DNA from: Thermoanaerobaculia bacterium
GTDB lineage: Bacteria > Acidobacteriota > Thermoanaerobaculia > UBA5066
Direction: 5' to 3'
Length of the DNA: 64,000 nucleotides
Assembly: GCA_022071945.1 (NCBI GenBank)
Contig: JAJVIN010000023.1
Location: 1-64,000, forward strand
The notes beneath the pieces are model-generated. The model worked only from the letters and a program-made list of their open reading frames with translations, was not told the DNA's origin and ran no database searches. Shown piece after piece: positions 18,067 through 26,256 of this stretch. Within the stretch, counting starts at the first letter, position 1. The number at the start of each line of letters is the position of its first letter. Position numbers and translations under genes: made by a program.

Positions 18067-18471
18067 TCAGCCGCCCATCGCGTGCAGCCGTCCGGTCTGG
18101 TACTGGCGCTTGAACTGGGCGATGCCTGCCTCGATCTCGGGTCGCATCGCGATGCGCAGCTCGAGGATGATCCGTTCGGGGTCGTAGCCGTCGTCCTCGA
18201 CGCGCTGCATCACGTCGGCGGCCGCGCTGGCCAGCGCCAGGTTCTCATCCGCGACGTCGGCGACGCTCGACGGGAGCAGCAGCGGGATGCCGTGCCGCAC
18301 CTGCGCATCCATCGCCTCCAGGAAGAACGCGGGGAGCCGGAGCGCCGTGACGGGGTCGATCTCGCCCCAGCGCCGGAGCGTCTCCTCCAGACCCTGAATG
18401 ATGCCGAGGTACGTCCCTCGGGCGGTGTAGGTCACTGGGTTGAACGGTGTCGAGAAGCGGCGTGTGACCAT
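18067..18471 (-). CDS. hypothetical protein, paralogue of the next gene upstream
   Basis: 134 residues; the ATG at 18471 is chosen because it lies 4 bases after the stop of the upstream paralogue. The segment RGTYLGIIQGLEETLRRWGE, followed by IDPVTALRLPAFFLEAMDAQ, aligns without gaps to RGTYADLLEGMQEALRRWDE and IDPVRALELVAYFHEGIEAQ of that paralogue. Both then have a G(I/V)P(L/V)L motif, an Ala-rich helix and a DGYD/SGYD segment before a basic tail. All-helical and cytoplasmic; no family recognised. The pair looks like a tandem duplication whose products could form a heteromer. Confidence 0.6.
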   Translation of the reverse strand: MVTRRFSTPFNPVTYTARGTYLGIIQGLEETLRRWGEIDPVTALRLPAFFLEAMDAQVRHGIPLLLPSSVADVADENLALASAAADVMQRVEDDGYDPERIILELRIAMRPEIEAGIAQFKRQYQTGRLHAMGG

Positions 18472-18475
18472 CGCG

Positions 18476-18898
18476 CTACCTCCCGAAGAGCCGACCGAAG
18501 AGCCCCTTTGGCGTCTGCTGCGCGCGCTGCTGCTCCCGCCGGAGCCGCGGGATGGAGACCTCGATCTCTCCGCGCATGTGGGGTCGCAGCTGGGCCAGGA
18601 TGCCCCTGGCGTCGTAGCCGGAGGCGTCGGCGCGCTTGATGACGTCGACGGCCGTGAGGAGGGTCGCCAGGTGCTCGGCCGCGAGGTCCGACGTCTTGGC
18701 GGCCAGCACCGGGACGCCGTACCGCTCCTGCGCCTCAATCCCCTCGTGGAAGTAGGCGACGAGTTCGAGCGCCCGTACCGGGTCGATCTCGTCCCACCGC
18801 CTGAGCGCCTCCTGCATCCCCTCGAGCAGGTCGGCGTAGGTACCGCGAATGATGTACGTGGGGGGCCAGAACTCTCCTGGCATCCGGGCTGGGTGCAT
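18476..18898 (-). CDS. hypothetical helical protein, first gene of the ATPase operon
   Basis: 140 residues. It shares its central RGTY...RRW(D/G)EIDPV core with its downstream neighbour. Its own tail is Gln/Arg-rich and ends FGRLFGR, a possible amphipathic or membrane-associating end. It heads the minus-strand cluster that continues through the exported protein and the TraG-like ATPase. The start follows CAGGAGGAAGCG, a clear Shine-Dalgarno sequence. Function unknown. Confidence 0.6.
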   Translation of the reverse strand: MHPARMPGEFWPPTYIIRGTYADLLEGMQEALRRWDEIDPVRALELVAYFHEGIEAQERYGVPVLAAKTSDLAAEHLATLLTAVDVIKRADASGYDARGILAQLRPHMRGEIEVSIPRLRREQQRAQQTPKGLFGRLFGR

Positions 18899-18928
18899 CG
18901 CTTCCTCCTGGGGCCGTGCGTCGGGACG

Positions 18929-19052
18929 CCGACCCGCTTCAGGAGATAGAGCGGAAATCAGGGGGTATTTTTCTCACGTCCCCTCCTGATTTCTGCACAT
19001 TTCTTCACTGCAGGGGCTGATCTGGTCAGCTGGCCGGAGTCCTGATCTGGAG
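18929..19052. repeat. dispersed ~125-bp repeat, copy 1
   Basis: Shares CCGACCCGC...GCGGAAATCAGGGG, TTCTCACGTCCCCTCCTGAT, TTTCTGCA, CAGGGGC and AGTCCTGATCTGGAG in the same order with copy 2 at 19831-19955. It contains an inverted repeat (GAAATCAGG/CCTGATTTC). It lies between the ATPase operon start and the 3' end of the methyltransferase gene. Confidence 0.7.
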
Positions 19053-19146
19053 GGGCTGGAGCATCTCGAACGGTCGCGAGCGAGGGGTGGCTCGTGATGG
19101 AGGTCGTGAACAGGCGCCCGCAGTCCGCGGAGGACCCAGCCGGGCG

Positions 19147-19758
19147 TCAGGTGCCGGACGCCGCCGGTGGCACCTGCGGCTTCTCCAAAAGCGCCCCGTG
19201 GCTCCTCGCGAGGATTCGCGCTTCCACCTGGCGGAACCCCACCAGCGTCGAGAGCGCCAACTCCCCGGCGAGCGCCTCGCGAGGGACGTGCCCCTTCGGC
19301 TCGAGGAGGAGCAACCGGCCCCCCGGCCGCAGCGCCACGAACACCTGCTCGAGGAACCGCTGGCGGTCGTCGACCTCGTGGAGGACGTGGATCGCGATCG
19401 CGACGTCGATGTGTCCGGCCCATTGCGCGAGGCCGAGATCCCCGGCGGTGCAGGCGACGGCTTCAATCTGATCGGAGAGCCCCGCGCGCCGGGCGCGCCG
19501 CACCAGGCCCTCGAGCATCTTTGGCTGGATATCGACGGCGACGACCCTCCCCGTCGGGCCGGCTATCCGCGCGATCGGCAGCGTGAAGTACCCCATGCCG
19601 CAGCCCGGCTCGAGGACGGTCATCCCCGGCAGCACGCACCCTTCGATGAGCGTCTCGGGCCGCTCGAAGAGCCGGCGCAGGGGGCAGCAGAGGAGGGGCC
19701 CCGCCCACGCGGGGCAGATGTGTGGGGGCTTCGTACCTGGATGCTCCTTCGGGTGCAT
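19147..19758 (-). CDS. class I SAM-dependent methyltransferase
   Basis: 203 residues. Motif I is TVLEPGCGMGYFTLPIA, then an acidic strand VVAVDIQPKMLEGL, motif IV-like IDVAIAIHVLHEVDD and LRPGGRLLLLEPKGH. The fold is a Rossmann methyltransferase of the UbiE/Methyltransf_11 type; a small-molecule substrate is more likely than DNA because no DPPY or PC motif is present. It is a solitary gene bracketed by two copies of a ~125-bp direct repeat, which suggests it was carried in as a cassette. The N-terminal CPAW...LLCCP is Cys-rich and could bind a metal. Confidence 0.8.
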   Translation of the reverse strand: MHPKEHPGTKPPHICPAWAGPLLCCPLRRLFERPETLIEGCVLPGMTVLEPGCGMGYFTLPIARIAGPTGRVVAVDIQPKMLEGLVRRARRAGLSDQIEAVACTAGDLGLAQWAGHIDVAIAIHVLHEVDDRQRFLEQVFVALRPGGRLLLLEPKGHVPREALAGELALSTLVGFRQVEARILARSHGALLEKPQVPPAASGT

Positions 19759-20108
19759 GCCCAGAACATACGAGCAATCCCTCCTCGTGTCGACTCGCGG
19801 GACAGTCCGAGCGAACGCGGCAGGTGCTCACCGACCCGCGTTCGGAAGATGCAGCGGAAATCAGGGGCGTGTTCTTCTCACGTCCCCTCCTGATTTCTGC
19901 AGAATCCTTCGCTTCAGGGGCCGATCTGAAGAGCGGCCAGTAGTCCTGATCTGGAGAGCCCTAAACTGGGAGTCGATTTCCCATCATCTCTCAAAGACCC
20001 AAGGATCTGCGACGTGCATCACCATTTCCGCTGTAACAGTTCGCTGATCGGGATCGGGCTATACTGCTCCGTGAAGTCGCTACTCCGAATCGGAGATAGG
20101 AGGTGCCC
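19759..20108. other. intergenic region with repeat copy and TIR-gene promoter area
   Basis: No gene seen. Contains repeat copy 2, then an AT-richer stretch leading to the TIR-like gene. TATACT (about 20061-20066) is a plausible -10 without a convincing -35, and AGGAGGT lies directly before the ATG. Confidence 0.5.
19831..19955. repeat. dispersed ~125-bp repeat, copy 2
   Basis: Direct copy of the element at 18929-19052, with roughly one mismatch per six to eight bases. Together they flank the methyltransferase gene. The terminal part GCGGCCAGTAGTCCTGATCT occurs again at the 3' end of the kinase gene (copy 3). Confidence 0.7.
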
Positions 20109-21242
20109 ATGGCTCCATCACTTCGTGTGTTCATCGGCAGCACCTCCGAGAGGCAAGCTCACGTAGAGGAACTCGTCGCGTACATCCAAAGAAACGAAAT
20201 CCTTCATGGTCGAATTGAGCCTGTTCCCTGGTATGGTGCCTGGGGCCAAGGAACACTCACCCTCGAAGGGCTCGAGCAGTGCATTAGTTCGACGGACGGA
20301 GCAATTCTGTTTCTTACGCCTGATGACATCACATCTTCCCGCGGTCAGGAACGACAATCTCCACGCGATAACCTCATCTTCGAGGCGGGACTCTTTCTCG
20401 GCGCACACGGACGCAAGCGGACGAGGCTCCTCGTCCCTCGACCGACACGGCGCCGTCAAGATCCCCAGAAGAATCCATCAGACCTCCTCGGGCTGCACCT
20501 CGAATACTTCACATGGCATTCAGGTGGGGATTTCAGTCAGAGCGACCTGCCGAATGTCGTCCGGAAGGTGTGCGAAGAGCTTCTCAGGTTGGGGCCCAGG
20601 GAAAAGCCTGAGGGGGAAACCCTCCCCAAGCTCCGCGGAACCGAAAGCCACGTTGAGAGAATTGAGACTCTTGTCGGCGACATCGATAAGCTGACCGTCG
20701 ACTGGATACTGCCGTTCCTCCCCACGGCGAAGAAGATCGACCTCGTCAACGCCTATCGGGTCAACGAGAGCATCGTTCGACACCCGCTCTTCCAGGCATT
20801 CAAGGACAGGAAGACCAGCCAACTGCGGGCATGCTTCCTCGATCCGTGGGATGCACCGCTGATCGATATCCATCGCAGAAAGCTCGGGAGGACTCGTACG
20901 ACCAGTTACATCCAAGACGCCTTCAAGGCCTCGATAAACAGGCTGCTCAGCGACGACATCTCCATCACTCACGCTCGAAACAGGACGCGGGTCAAGGTGC
21001 TCTCTGGCAAGCCGCTTGCGGACTTCCAGATATCCGTTACGAACCAACGAATTACCTACACGTACTGCCGGGTCGACAATCGGGCGCTCATCGTTCCGCT
21101 CGACATGAAGAAGAAGCAGGATCCTCGTCCGCTGGCCTGGCTCATCACTACGGACGCTTGTCCGGCGGCATTTCAATACTACCTCTCCGATGTTGGGGCG
21201 CTATTCTCGGATGGAAAGAGTGTCTACAAGTCCCGTCCCTGA
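20109..21242 (+). CDS. TIR-like (CAP12/PF10137-type) nucleotide-binding effector
   Basis: 377 residues from the ATG with AGGAGGT just upstream. The first ~150 residues match the predicted nucleotide-binding TIR-like family: LRVFIGSTSERQAHVEELVA, a W-rich IEPVPWYGAWGQGTLTLEGL segment, DGAILFLTPDD and SPRDNLIFEAGLFLGAHGRK. The last holds the conserved NxxFExGxxxG motif, whose Glu is catalytic in NAD-cleaving relatives of CBASS/STING-type effectors. The C-terminal ~220 residues (TVDWILPFLPTAKKIDLVNA onward) match nothing I recognise and may be the sensor. No cyclase gene is next to it, so this is not a plain CBASS locus. Its 3' end overlaps the exonuclease-like gene, suggesting a two-gene system. 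Confidence 0.75.
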   Translation: MAPSLRVFIGSTSERQAHVEELVAYIQRNEILHGRIEPVPWYGAWGQGTLTLEGLEQCISSTDGAILFLTPDDITSSRGQERQSPRDNLIFEAGLFLGAHGRKRTRLLVPRPTRRRQDPQKNPSDLLGLHLEYFTWHSGGDFSQSDLPNVVRKVCEELLRLGPREKPEGETLPKLRGTESHVERIETLVGDIDKLTVDWILPFLPTAKKIDLVNAYRVNESIVRHPLFQAFKDRKTSQLRACFLDPWDAPLIDIHRRKLGRTRTTSYIQDAFKASINRLLSDDISITHARNRTRVKVLSGKPLADFQISVTNQRITYTYCRVDNRALIVPLDMKKKQDPRPLAWLITTDACPAAFQYYLSDVGALFSDGKSVYKSRP

Positions 21243-21825
21243 TGACCTGAGGTCGTGGGATCTCTGCTTTGTCGACGTGGAAGCGACTGGACACGTCTTC
21301 GGCTTCCACGAGATCATCGAGATCGCCGTCCTCCGCACTTCCCCGGACGGGATGATCGAGCATGCGACCTGGGCGCGGCGTTTGCGCCCAAGATTCCCGG
21401 AGAGGATCACCACGAAGGCGCGAGAGATTACCGGTTTCTCGCAGGAAGGCTGGGCGGGCGCACCGCTGCACGACCTAGCTTTGTGGAACGACTTCGCGAG
21501 GTTCTGCCGCGGCAGTGTTCCCGTCTGCCACAACCCGACGTTCGACCGAGCATTCATCACTCTCGCTGCTGCAGAGTACGGGGTGCTTGACCTTGGTCTC
21601 GACTACCACTGGATCGGCACGGAGTCCCTTTCGTGGCCTCTGTTTCGTCAGGGTCTCATCCCGAGGATGTCGCTCGTCAACCTGTGCGAATACTTCGGTG
21701 TACCGCCTGAACCATTACCGCACGGGGCGATGAATGGCGCCGAGTCGTGCCGGCAGGTCTACGTTCGCCTTCTGCGCCTGCTCCTTTCATCTGCAGCTAA
21801 CCCGCCCATAGATGCCCCTCGCTAA
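21211..21825 (+). CDS. DEDD/RNase T-like exonuclease-fold protein lacking one catalytic Asp
   Basis: About 204 residues; an upstream ATG at 21190 would add seven. ExoI motif is CFVDVEATG (Asp-x-Glu present) and ExoII is VCHNPTFDRAFI (Asp present). The ExoIII position reads PHGAMNGAESC, where DEDDh enzymes have HxAxxDA, so the final Asp is Gly. It may be catalytically dead or use another residue. Its 5' end lies inside the TIR-like gene, so the two are translationally coupled. DnaQ-fold partners accompany several defence effectors; here a nucleic-acid-binding sensor or regulator of the TIR protein is a reasonable guess. Confidence 0.65.
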   Translation: MERVSTSPVPDDLRSWDLCFVDVEATGHVFGFHEIIEIAVLRTSPDGMIEHATWARRLRPRFPERITTKAREITGFSQEGWAGAPLHDLALWNDFARFCRGSVPVCHNPTFDRAFITLAAAEYGVLDLGLDYHWIGTESLSWPLFRQGLIPRMSLVNLCEYFGVPPEPLPHGAMNGAESCRQVYVRLLRLLLSSAANPPIDAPR

Positions 21826-22700
21826 CCGCCAGACCGAAGGAATGATCGGGTGACCGCTTCAACTTGGTCGATGGATAGGCCGGATTCGATCTCATACGCA
21901 GATGCAACCACGACGTCGCGTCCTCCCCATTCCCGCCGAACCTCACTCGATCCGGGCCGTTGGTCTTGGACGTGTGGATCGAGGCTATTGAACAGTGGGA
22001 GCAGGTCGCGAAGGTCAACGTGGCCGTATGATGCTGGCTTGAGGCTGATGCGGAACTTCGTGCCCTTCGGGCGGCCGTCTGGATGCAGCTTCGGAATGGC
22101 GAGAATCTGAAGCTTCCCTCGTACCAATTCCAGGCAATAGAGCGCCTCGACATCGCGATCGACGACAACCACGGCGAGCTGATCATCATTCGCACGGACA
22201 CCGTCCCTCCAGCGTTGTTGGTGCTCGCTTCGTACACGTTCAGCATCGGGATCCTTGAGATCGTCGAGGGTCGGAACGCCAGGTAGCATCGTCCCGCGCA
22301 GCTGGGATCGAATGGCGTGCATGAGGTCACGCGCAAGAAGCGTTGCCACGAGCGAGAGCGTTTCGTCGGAGGGGTCTGGAACGCTTCGACCGTCGGGCGT
22401 CCTTCGATACTCGTTTCGGCGCCTGCAGAGATCCTCCTCAAGTCGGCGCTGCTTGTTCACGATGAAGAGGTGCAGGGCAAGGCCACTCTCTCGTACCACG
22501 TCGTCGGGCTCGTCGCTCTCGAGGAGGTCGCACCATTCCGAGGCGCTGCGGAGTACACGCCGGACGGGATCAGACACGGTGCCGATCCCGCCGAGTCGGG
22601 CCAACACCGCCGAGATGAGGTAGTCGGTGTCGAGCTTGTGCGTTGCGAGCTCGTGACGCCCGAGGCCGGACACCGCCACTGGTACAGCGTCCATGTTCAC
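21822..22700 (-). CDS. hypothetical protein convergent with the TIR/exonuclease pair
   Basis: 292 residues with no recognised family. Features: a helical N-terminal half (WCDLLESDEPDDVVRESGLA), then QQRWRDGVRANDDQLAVVVV, a strand-rich segment resembling an OB or SH3-like fold, and a C-terminal VVASAYEIESGLSIDQVEAV. No signal peptide, membrane helix or catalytic motif. It converges on the exonuclease gene with a 4-bp overlap of stops. Whether it belongs to that system (for example as an antidote) cannot be decided from sequence. Confidence 0.5.
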   Translation of the reverse strand: MNMDAVPVAVSGLGRHELATHKLDTDYLISAVLARLGGIGTVSDPVRRVLRSASEWCDLLESDEPDDVVRESGLALHLFIVNKQRRLEEDLCRRRNEYRRTPDGRSVPDPSDETLSLVATLLARDLMHAIRSQLRGTMLPGVPTLDDLKDPDAERVRSEHQQRWRDGVRANDDQLAVVVVDRDVEALYCLELVRGKLQILAIPKLHPDGRPKGTKFRISLKPASYGHVDLRDLLPLFNSLDPHVQDQRPGSSEVRREWGGRDVVVASAYEIESGLSIDQVEAVTRSFLRSGG

Positions 22701-23017
22701 GCGTTCACCACTACGGTGGTGATCAAAGATCGCCTGTACTGCGGCTGGGGTTTTCGTACTCCCGTCGATGTCGATGACCTTCGCTGTCGGAGGAGGACTC
22801 CCTCGCTGGTATATGCGGAAGACTGGGGGCCGTTTCGGCGTGCCGGGAGGCGGAGCGTCTTGGGAGAAGTCGTTCAGCGTTGAGGAGTGTTATCTGCACC
22901 ATCCACTGTACGAATTCCTGTGCTCGACAGCAAGCTCGACGGCAAGGTCTCAAGTTTGTGGTTTTGCAGAATGTCCTCTGCGGGAGAGAGGAACACCAAG
23001 CGCGACGAGTTGGCCAA
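22701..23017. other. intergenic region before the hypothetical gene and after the kinase gene
   Basis: No credible gene. It must contain the promoter of the leftward hypothetical gene. AT content is moderately raised near 22900-22980. Short overlapping frames exist, but none has a recognisable product. Confidence 0.4.
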
Positions 23018-25690
23018 TCAGCGGCCAGTAGTCCTGATCTGGAGGGCTTTCAGCTGAGAGACGACCTCCGGTTTCGCCTTGAAGGTCGCGAGTCCAGCAT
23101 CGATGCAGGATATCGCCTCGCTCGCGCGCCCTGCCCGCTGGAGCACCGTCGCGAGGAGGACTGTGGCCTCACCTGCAGCGTCGTGGTCCTTCGGGAGCCC
23201 GGCCTTCGGGACTCCATCGAGAACCTCCCGTAGCAGTTTCTCCGCTTCGGCGAGCTTGCCGAGCGCCGCCTCCGTCGATGCGAGGGCGTTCAGGCCCTTC
23301 AGCGCCTGGAGGTTCACCTTGGTGAACGCCGTCCGATCCCGCTTGACGGCGTCCGCCAGGAGGGTCTCCGCCTCGACGTAGTCGCCCCTGTCTCGGTGGA
23401 CCATGCCGAGCTGGGCGAGCACTGCGGCCACGTTGGGGTGGTCGTCCCCGAAGAGCTTCCGCGTGGTCGCGAGGGCTTCGCGGAAGAGCGTCTCGGACTC
23501 ATCGAGCTGGCCCCGCAGCCGGAGGACGTGCGCGAGGTTCCGGAGGGTGACCACGGTGTCGCCGTGCGCGTCGCCGAGAATTTTTCGACGCATGGCGAGC
23601 GCCTCGCGGGCGTGACCCTCCGCCACGTCGAGCTTCCCGTCGGCCGCCTCCGAGACCGCGAGGTTGTTCAGCATGAGTGCGATCTCCGGGTGGGCCGTGC
23701 CGTAGATCGTCCTGTCGAGCGCCAGCGCCTCGGCGTAGTGCTGCTGCGCCTCCGCGTGCTTCCCCGTCTCGTCCTCGGCGTGCGCGAGGTTGTTGAGCGC
23801 GAGCGCCACGTAGGGGTGAGTGGGTCCGAGCATCGCGCGGAGGTCGGTGACGTTCTGCACGTGGAGGGAGAGCGCCCGGTCGTAGCCGCCCCCGCTCTCG
23901 ATGAGGAGGTTCGCGAGGAGATTCCGCGTCTGGAGCACCCCGAACCCCTTCGGGTCGATCGTCTGCTGGATCTGGAGCACGCGGTCGAGGAGGGACGCCG
24001 CCTCGCGGTAGTCCCCGAGGCCCTGGCGCACTTGGGCGAGGTTCGCCAGGTGGGTGGCGACCTCCGCGCTGTCAGGTCCGACGTCACGCGTCCGGAGCGC
24101 CAGCGCCTCCCGGATGAGCGGCTCCGCCTCCGTGAGCTTGTCCTGTCGGACGAGCAGCGTCCCGAGGTTGTTCGCGCTCTCGGCCCGGTCGGCGCGCGAG
24201 CCGCTGGAGCGGAGCGTCACCGCCGTCCGCAGCAGCTTCTCCGCCGTTTCGAGGTCGCCGATGGAGGCGTACGTGACGCCGAGCGTGTCGAGCACGGCGC
24301 CGCGCACGAGCGGCTCGTCCTCGGTGCCCGGCTTCGTGAACTTCTCGGTCGCCTGGTCGAGGAGGTCGCGCACCGTCACGGGGTTCTTCTTCGCCTGTGC
24401 CGGGTCGAAGCCCTTCAGCACGTCGCGGAGTTCGTCCGCGATCCGGGTCGCCCGCGCCCGTTCCCGCTGGAGACGCTGCACGTGGAACGCGCCAAATCCA
24501 GTGGAGAGCACGAGGGCGAGCGCGAGCGTCGCCGACGTCGCCGGGTGCCGCCGCGCCCACCTCCACGACCGATCCGCCACACCCGGTGCCTTCGCGGCGA
24601 CGGGCCGCAGCTCCAGGTGGGCCAAGAGGTCGTCGAGGAAGGCAGCGACGCTCTCGTACCGCCTCGCGGGGTCGCGCTCGAGCGCCTTGAGGACGATCGC
24701 GTCCAGATCGCCACGCAGCTGGCGCGATATCGCCCGTGTACTTCCCGGAACGTCCACGGGACTGGCGAGCACGCGCCGACTCGGCCGCTCGATCTCCCCC
24801 TCCAGGACGTCCCTGCGGCACGCCTCAATGTCGCGCCGGTCGAGCCGGTGCGGGAGCGAGCCCGTGAGCAACTCATAGAGGAGGACTCCGGCAGAGTAGA
24901 TGTCGGTTCGGACGGTGAGCGGCTCGCCGCGGTACTGCTCGGGGCTCGCGTACTCGTACGTGAGCGGGCGCGGGCCGACTGTCACCGAGCCCGATCGCTC
25001 CCAGGAGACCTTCGCGATGCCGAAGTCGATCACGACCGGCGCGCCGTCCCTCCGAACCACGACGTTCGCCGCCGAGAGGTCGCAGTGGATGACGCCGCGC
25101 TCGTGGGCGGAGCGCAGCGCGTCGAGGACGGTGGAGAAGAGGACGATCCGCTCGCGGACGGAGAGTCTCCGCTCCGCGGCCGCCGCAGTGATCGGGAGCG
25201 CCCCGTCCAGGTAGTCGAGGACGAGGAGCGGCTCGTCGCCCGGACCTGCCACGACGTCCACGAGCCCCGCGAGGTTCGGGTGGCGGAGCTGGCTCAGGAT
25301 CGCGATCTCGAGCCGGTAGCGCGCCGCTTCCTCGGCGAACGACCCGCCGAGCGGCACCTTGAGGGCGTACGCCCGCTCCTGATCCTCGAAGGAGCGCGTC
25401 GCGAGGAAAACGCGCGAGAAGCCGCCCCGCGCGAGCAGGCGCTGCACGGTGTAGGGCCCGAAGCGCTGCCCGAGGTAGCGCTGGTCGATGCGATCCTCGA
25501 GGAGCGCCTCCAGCTCAGCGCCAGCACCAGGTGTCGGCGCCCCGAGGTACTGCAGCAGCCCCTCCACCTCGGCGCGCAGAGCCGGGTCATCGCCGCACCG
25601 TTCCGCGAGGAGGCCGGGACGTAGCTCGGCGGACACCGCCGCGCACGCGGCGAGCAGCTCCTGCTTCCTGGCGAGTCGGGCGTCCGTCAC
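23018..25690 (-). CDS. Hanks-type Ser/Thr protein kinase with transmembrane helix and TPR array
   Basis: 890 residues from a GTG that overlaps the sigma-factor stop (GTGA). The kinase domain (about 75-340) has Gly-rich RLLARGGFSRVF, ATP-anchoring YALKVP, catalytic loop VIHCDLSAANVVV, DFG in VIDFGIAKVSW, and SPEQ in place of APE. A single membrane helix (TLALALVLSTGFGAFHV, near residue 390) separates it from about ten TPRs, with repeated LNNLA, YAEALAL and EAEPLIREALALR units. The layout predicts an envelope-anchored kinase with a C-terminal protein-binding array. Pairing with an ECF sigma factor suggests phosphorylation-linked control of transcription. The last codons lie in dispersed repeat copy 3. 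Confidence 0.85.
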   Translation of the reverse strand: MTDARLARKQELLAACAAVSAELRPGLLAERCGDDPALRAEVEGLLQYLGAPTPGAGAELEALLEDRIDQRYLGQRFGPYTVQRLLARGGFSRVFLATRSFEDQERAYALKVPLGGSFAEEAARYRLEIAILSQLRHPNLAGLVDVVAGPGDEPLLVLDYLDGALPITAAAAERRLSVRERIVLFSTVLDALRSAHERGVIHCDLSAANVVVRRDGAPVVIDFGIAKVSWERSGSVTVGPRPLTYEYASPEQYRGEPLTVRTDIYSAGVLLYELLTGSLPHRLDRRDIEACRRDVLEGEIERPSRRVLASPVDVPGSTRAISRQLRGDLDAIVLKALERDPARRYESVAAFLDDLLAHLELRPVAAKAPGVADRSWRWARRHPATSATLALALVLSTGFGAFHVQRLQRERARATRIADELRDVLKGFDPAQAKKNPVTVRDLLDQATEKFTKPGTEDEPLVRGAVLDTLGVTYASIGDLETAEKLLRTAVTLRSSGSRADRAESANNLGTLLVRQDKLTEAEPLIREALALRTRDVGPDSAEVATHLANLAQVRQGLGDYREAASLLDRVLQIQQTIDPKGFGVLQTRNLLANLLIESGGGYDRALSLHVQNVTDLRAMLGPTHPYVALALNNLAHAEDETGKHAEAQQHYAEALALDRTIYGTAHPEIALMLNNLAVSEAADGKLDVAEGHAREALAMRRKILGDAHGDTVVTLRNLAHVLRLRGQLDESETLFREALATTRKLFGDDHPNVAAVLAQLGMVHRDRGDYVEAETLLADAVKRDRTAFTKVNLQALKGLNALASTEAALGKLAEAEKLLREVLDGVPKAGLPKDHDAAGEATVLLATVLQRAGRASEAISCIDAGLATFKAKPEVVSQLKALQIRTTGR
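23021..23046. repeat. dispersed repeat, partial copy 3 at kinase 3' end
   Basis: Matches the terminal 26 bases of copies 1 and 2 (CCAGTAGTCCTGATCTGGAG), here encoding the last residues of the kinase (LQIRTTGR). The rest of the repeat is not seen. Confidence 0.5.
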
Positions 25691-26256
25691 GCGGACAGCT
25701 CCCGCTGGATGAGGGCCTTCGCGTAGATCCACCGCCGGTGGGCGGTCGAGAGGGTCATACCTGTCATGTCTGCTATCTCCTGGAGCGTGAGGTCGGCGAA
25801 CAGCCGTAGGCCCGCGATCTCCGCTGCCTTCGCGTCTTCAGCCGCGAGGTGGTCGAGCGCCACGCTCAGCGCCACGGCCGAGACGACCGAGGCCGCGGTC
25901 TGCCCGGGGACGTCAATGTCGCTAGAGAGCGAGACCGCAGCCGGGACGGCCTGCGCCCGCGACCGGGCGTACTCCGTGAGGACGCGCCGCATCGCGAGGC
26001 ACGCGGCCCGAAGGAAGTGCTGCCGGTCGGTGAAGGCGTGCCCCTGCCACTGCATGAGCGCGGCGACGGCCTCGTTCACGAGCGCGGTGGGCTGGAGCGT
26101 GTGCCCGACGCGCTCGCGGGACATCTTCGCGCGGGCGATCCGGTAGAGTTCGTCGTAGACGAGCGGCAGCGCCTCCTCGAAGGCGGCAGCATCTCCGGCG
26201 GCCCAGCGCCGGAGGAGGTCGGTCACACGGTGCGCAGCGTCGAGAGGCTCAGCCAT
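25687..26256 (-). CDS. ECF-type RNA polymerase sigma factor, kinase-associated subgroup
   Basis: 189 residues; the ATG for MAEPLDAAHRVTDLLR is chosen because the longer frame lacks family similarity. Region 2 contains ALPLVYDELYRIARAKMSRE and the hallmark HTLQPTALVNEAVAALM of the ECF subgroup common in Planctomycetota, Acidobacteriota and Gemmatimonadota. Region 4 has LTLQEIADMTGMTLSTAHRR. It overlaps the kinase gene by 4 bp, so both are translated from one message. No anti-sigma gene is visible; in such pairs the kinase is thought to replace it. Confidence 0.85.
   Translation of the reverse strand: MAEPLDAAHRVTDLLRRWAAGDAAAFEEALPLVYDELYRIARAKMSRERVGHTLQPTALVNEAVAALMQWQGHAFTDRQHFLRAACLAMRRVLTEYARSRAQAVPAAVSLSSDIDVPGQTAASVVSAVALSVALDHLAAEDAKAAEIAGLRLFADLTLQEIADMTGMTLSTAHRRWIYAKALIQRELSA

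Noticed and set aside
20109-21242. CBASS operon
   Set aside because: The TIR-like effector resembles CBASS-type effectors, but no nucleotidyltransferase (cyclase), E1/E2, JAB or HORMA gene is adjacent.
23396-25624. 742-codon plus-strand open frame
   Set aside because: Lies antisense to the kinase/TPR gene; low-complexity Arg/Val/Glu composition reflecting the TPR codon pattern, no domains.
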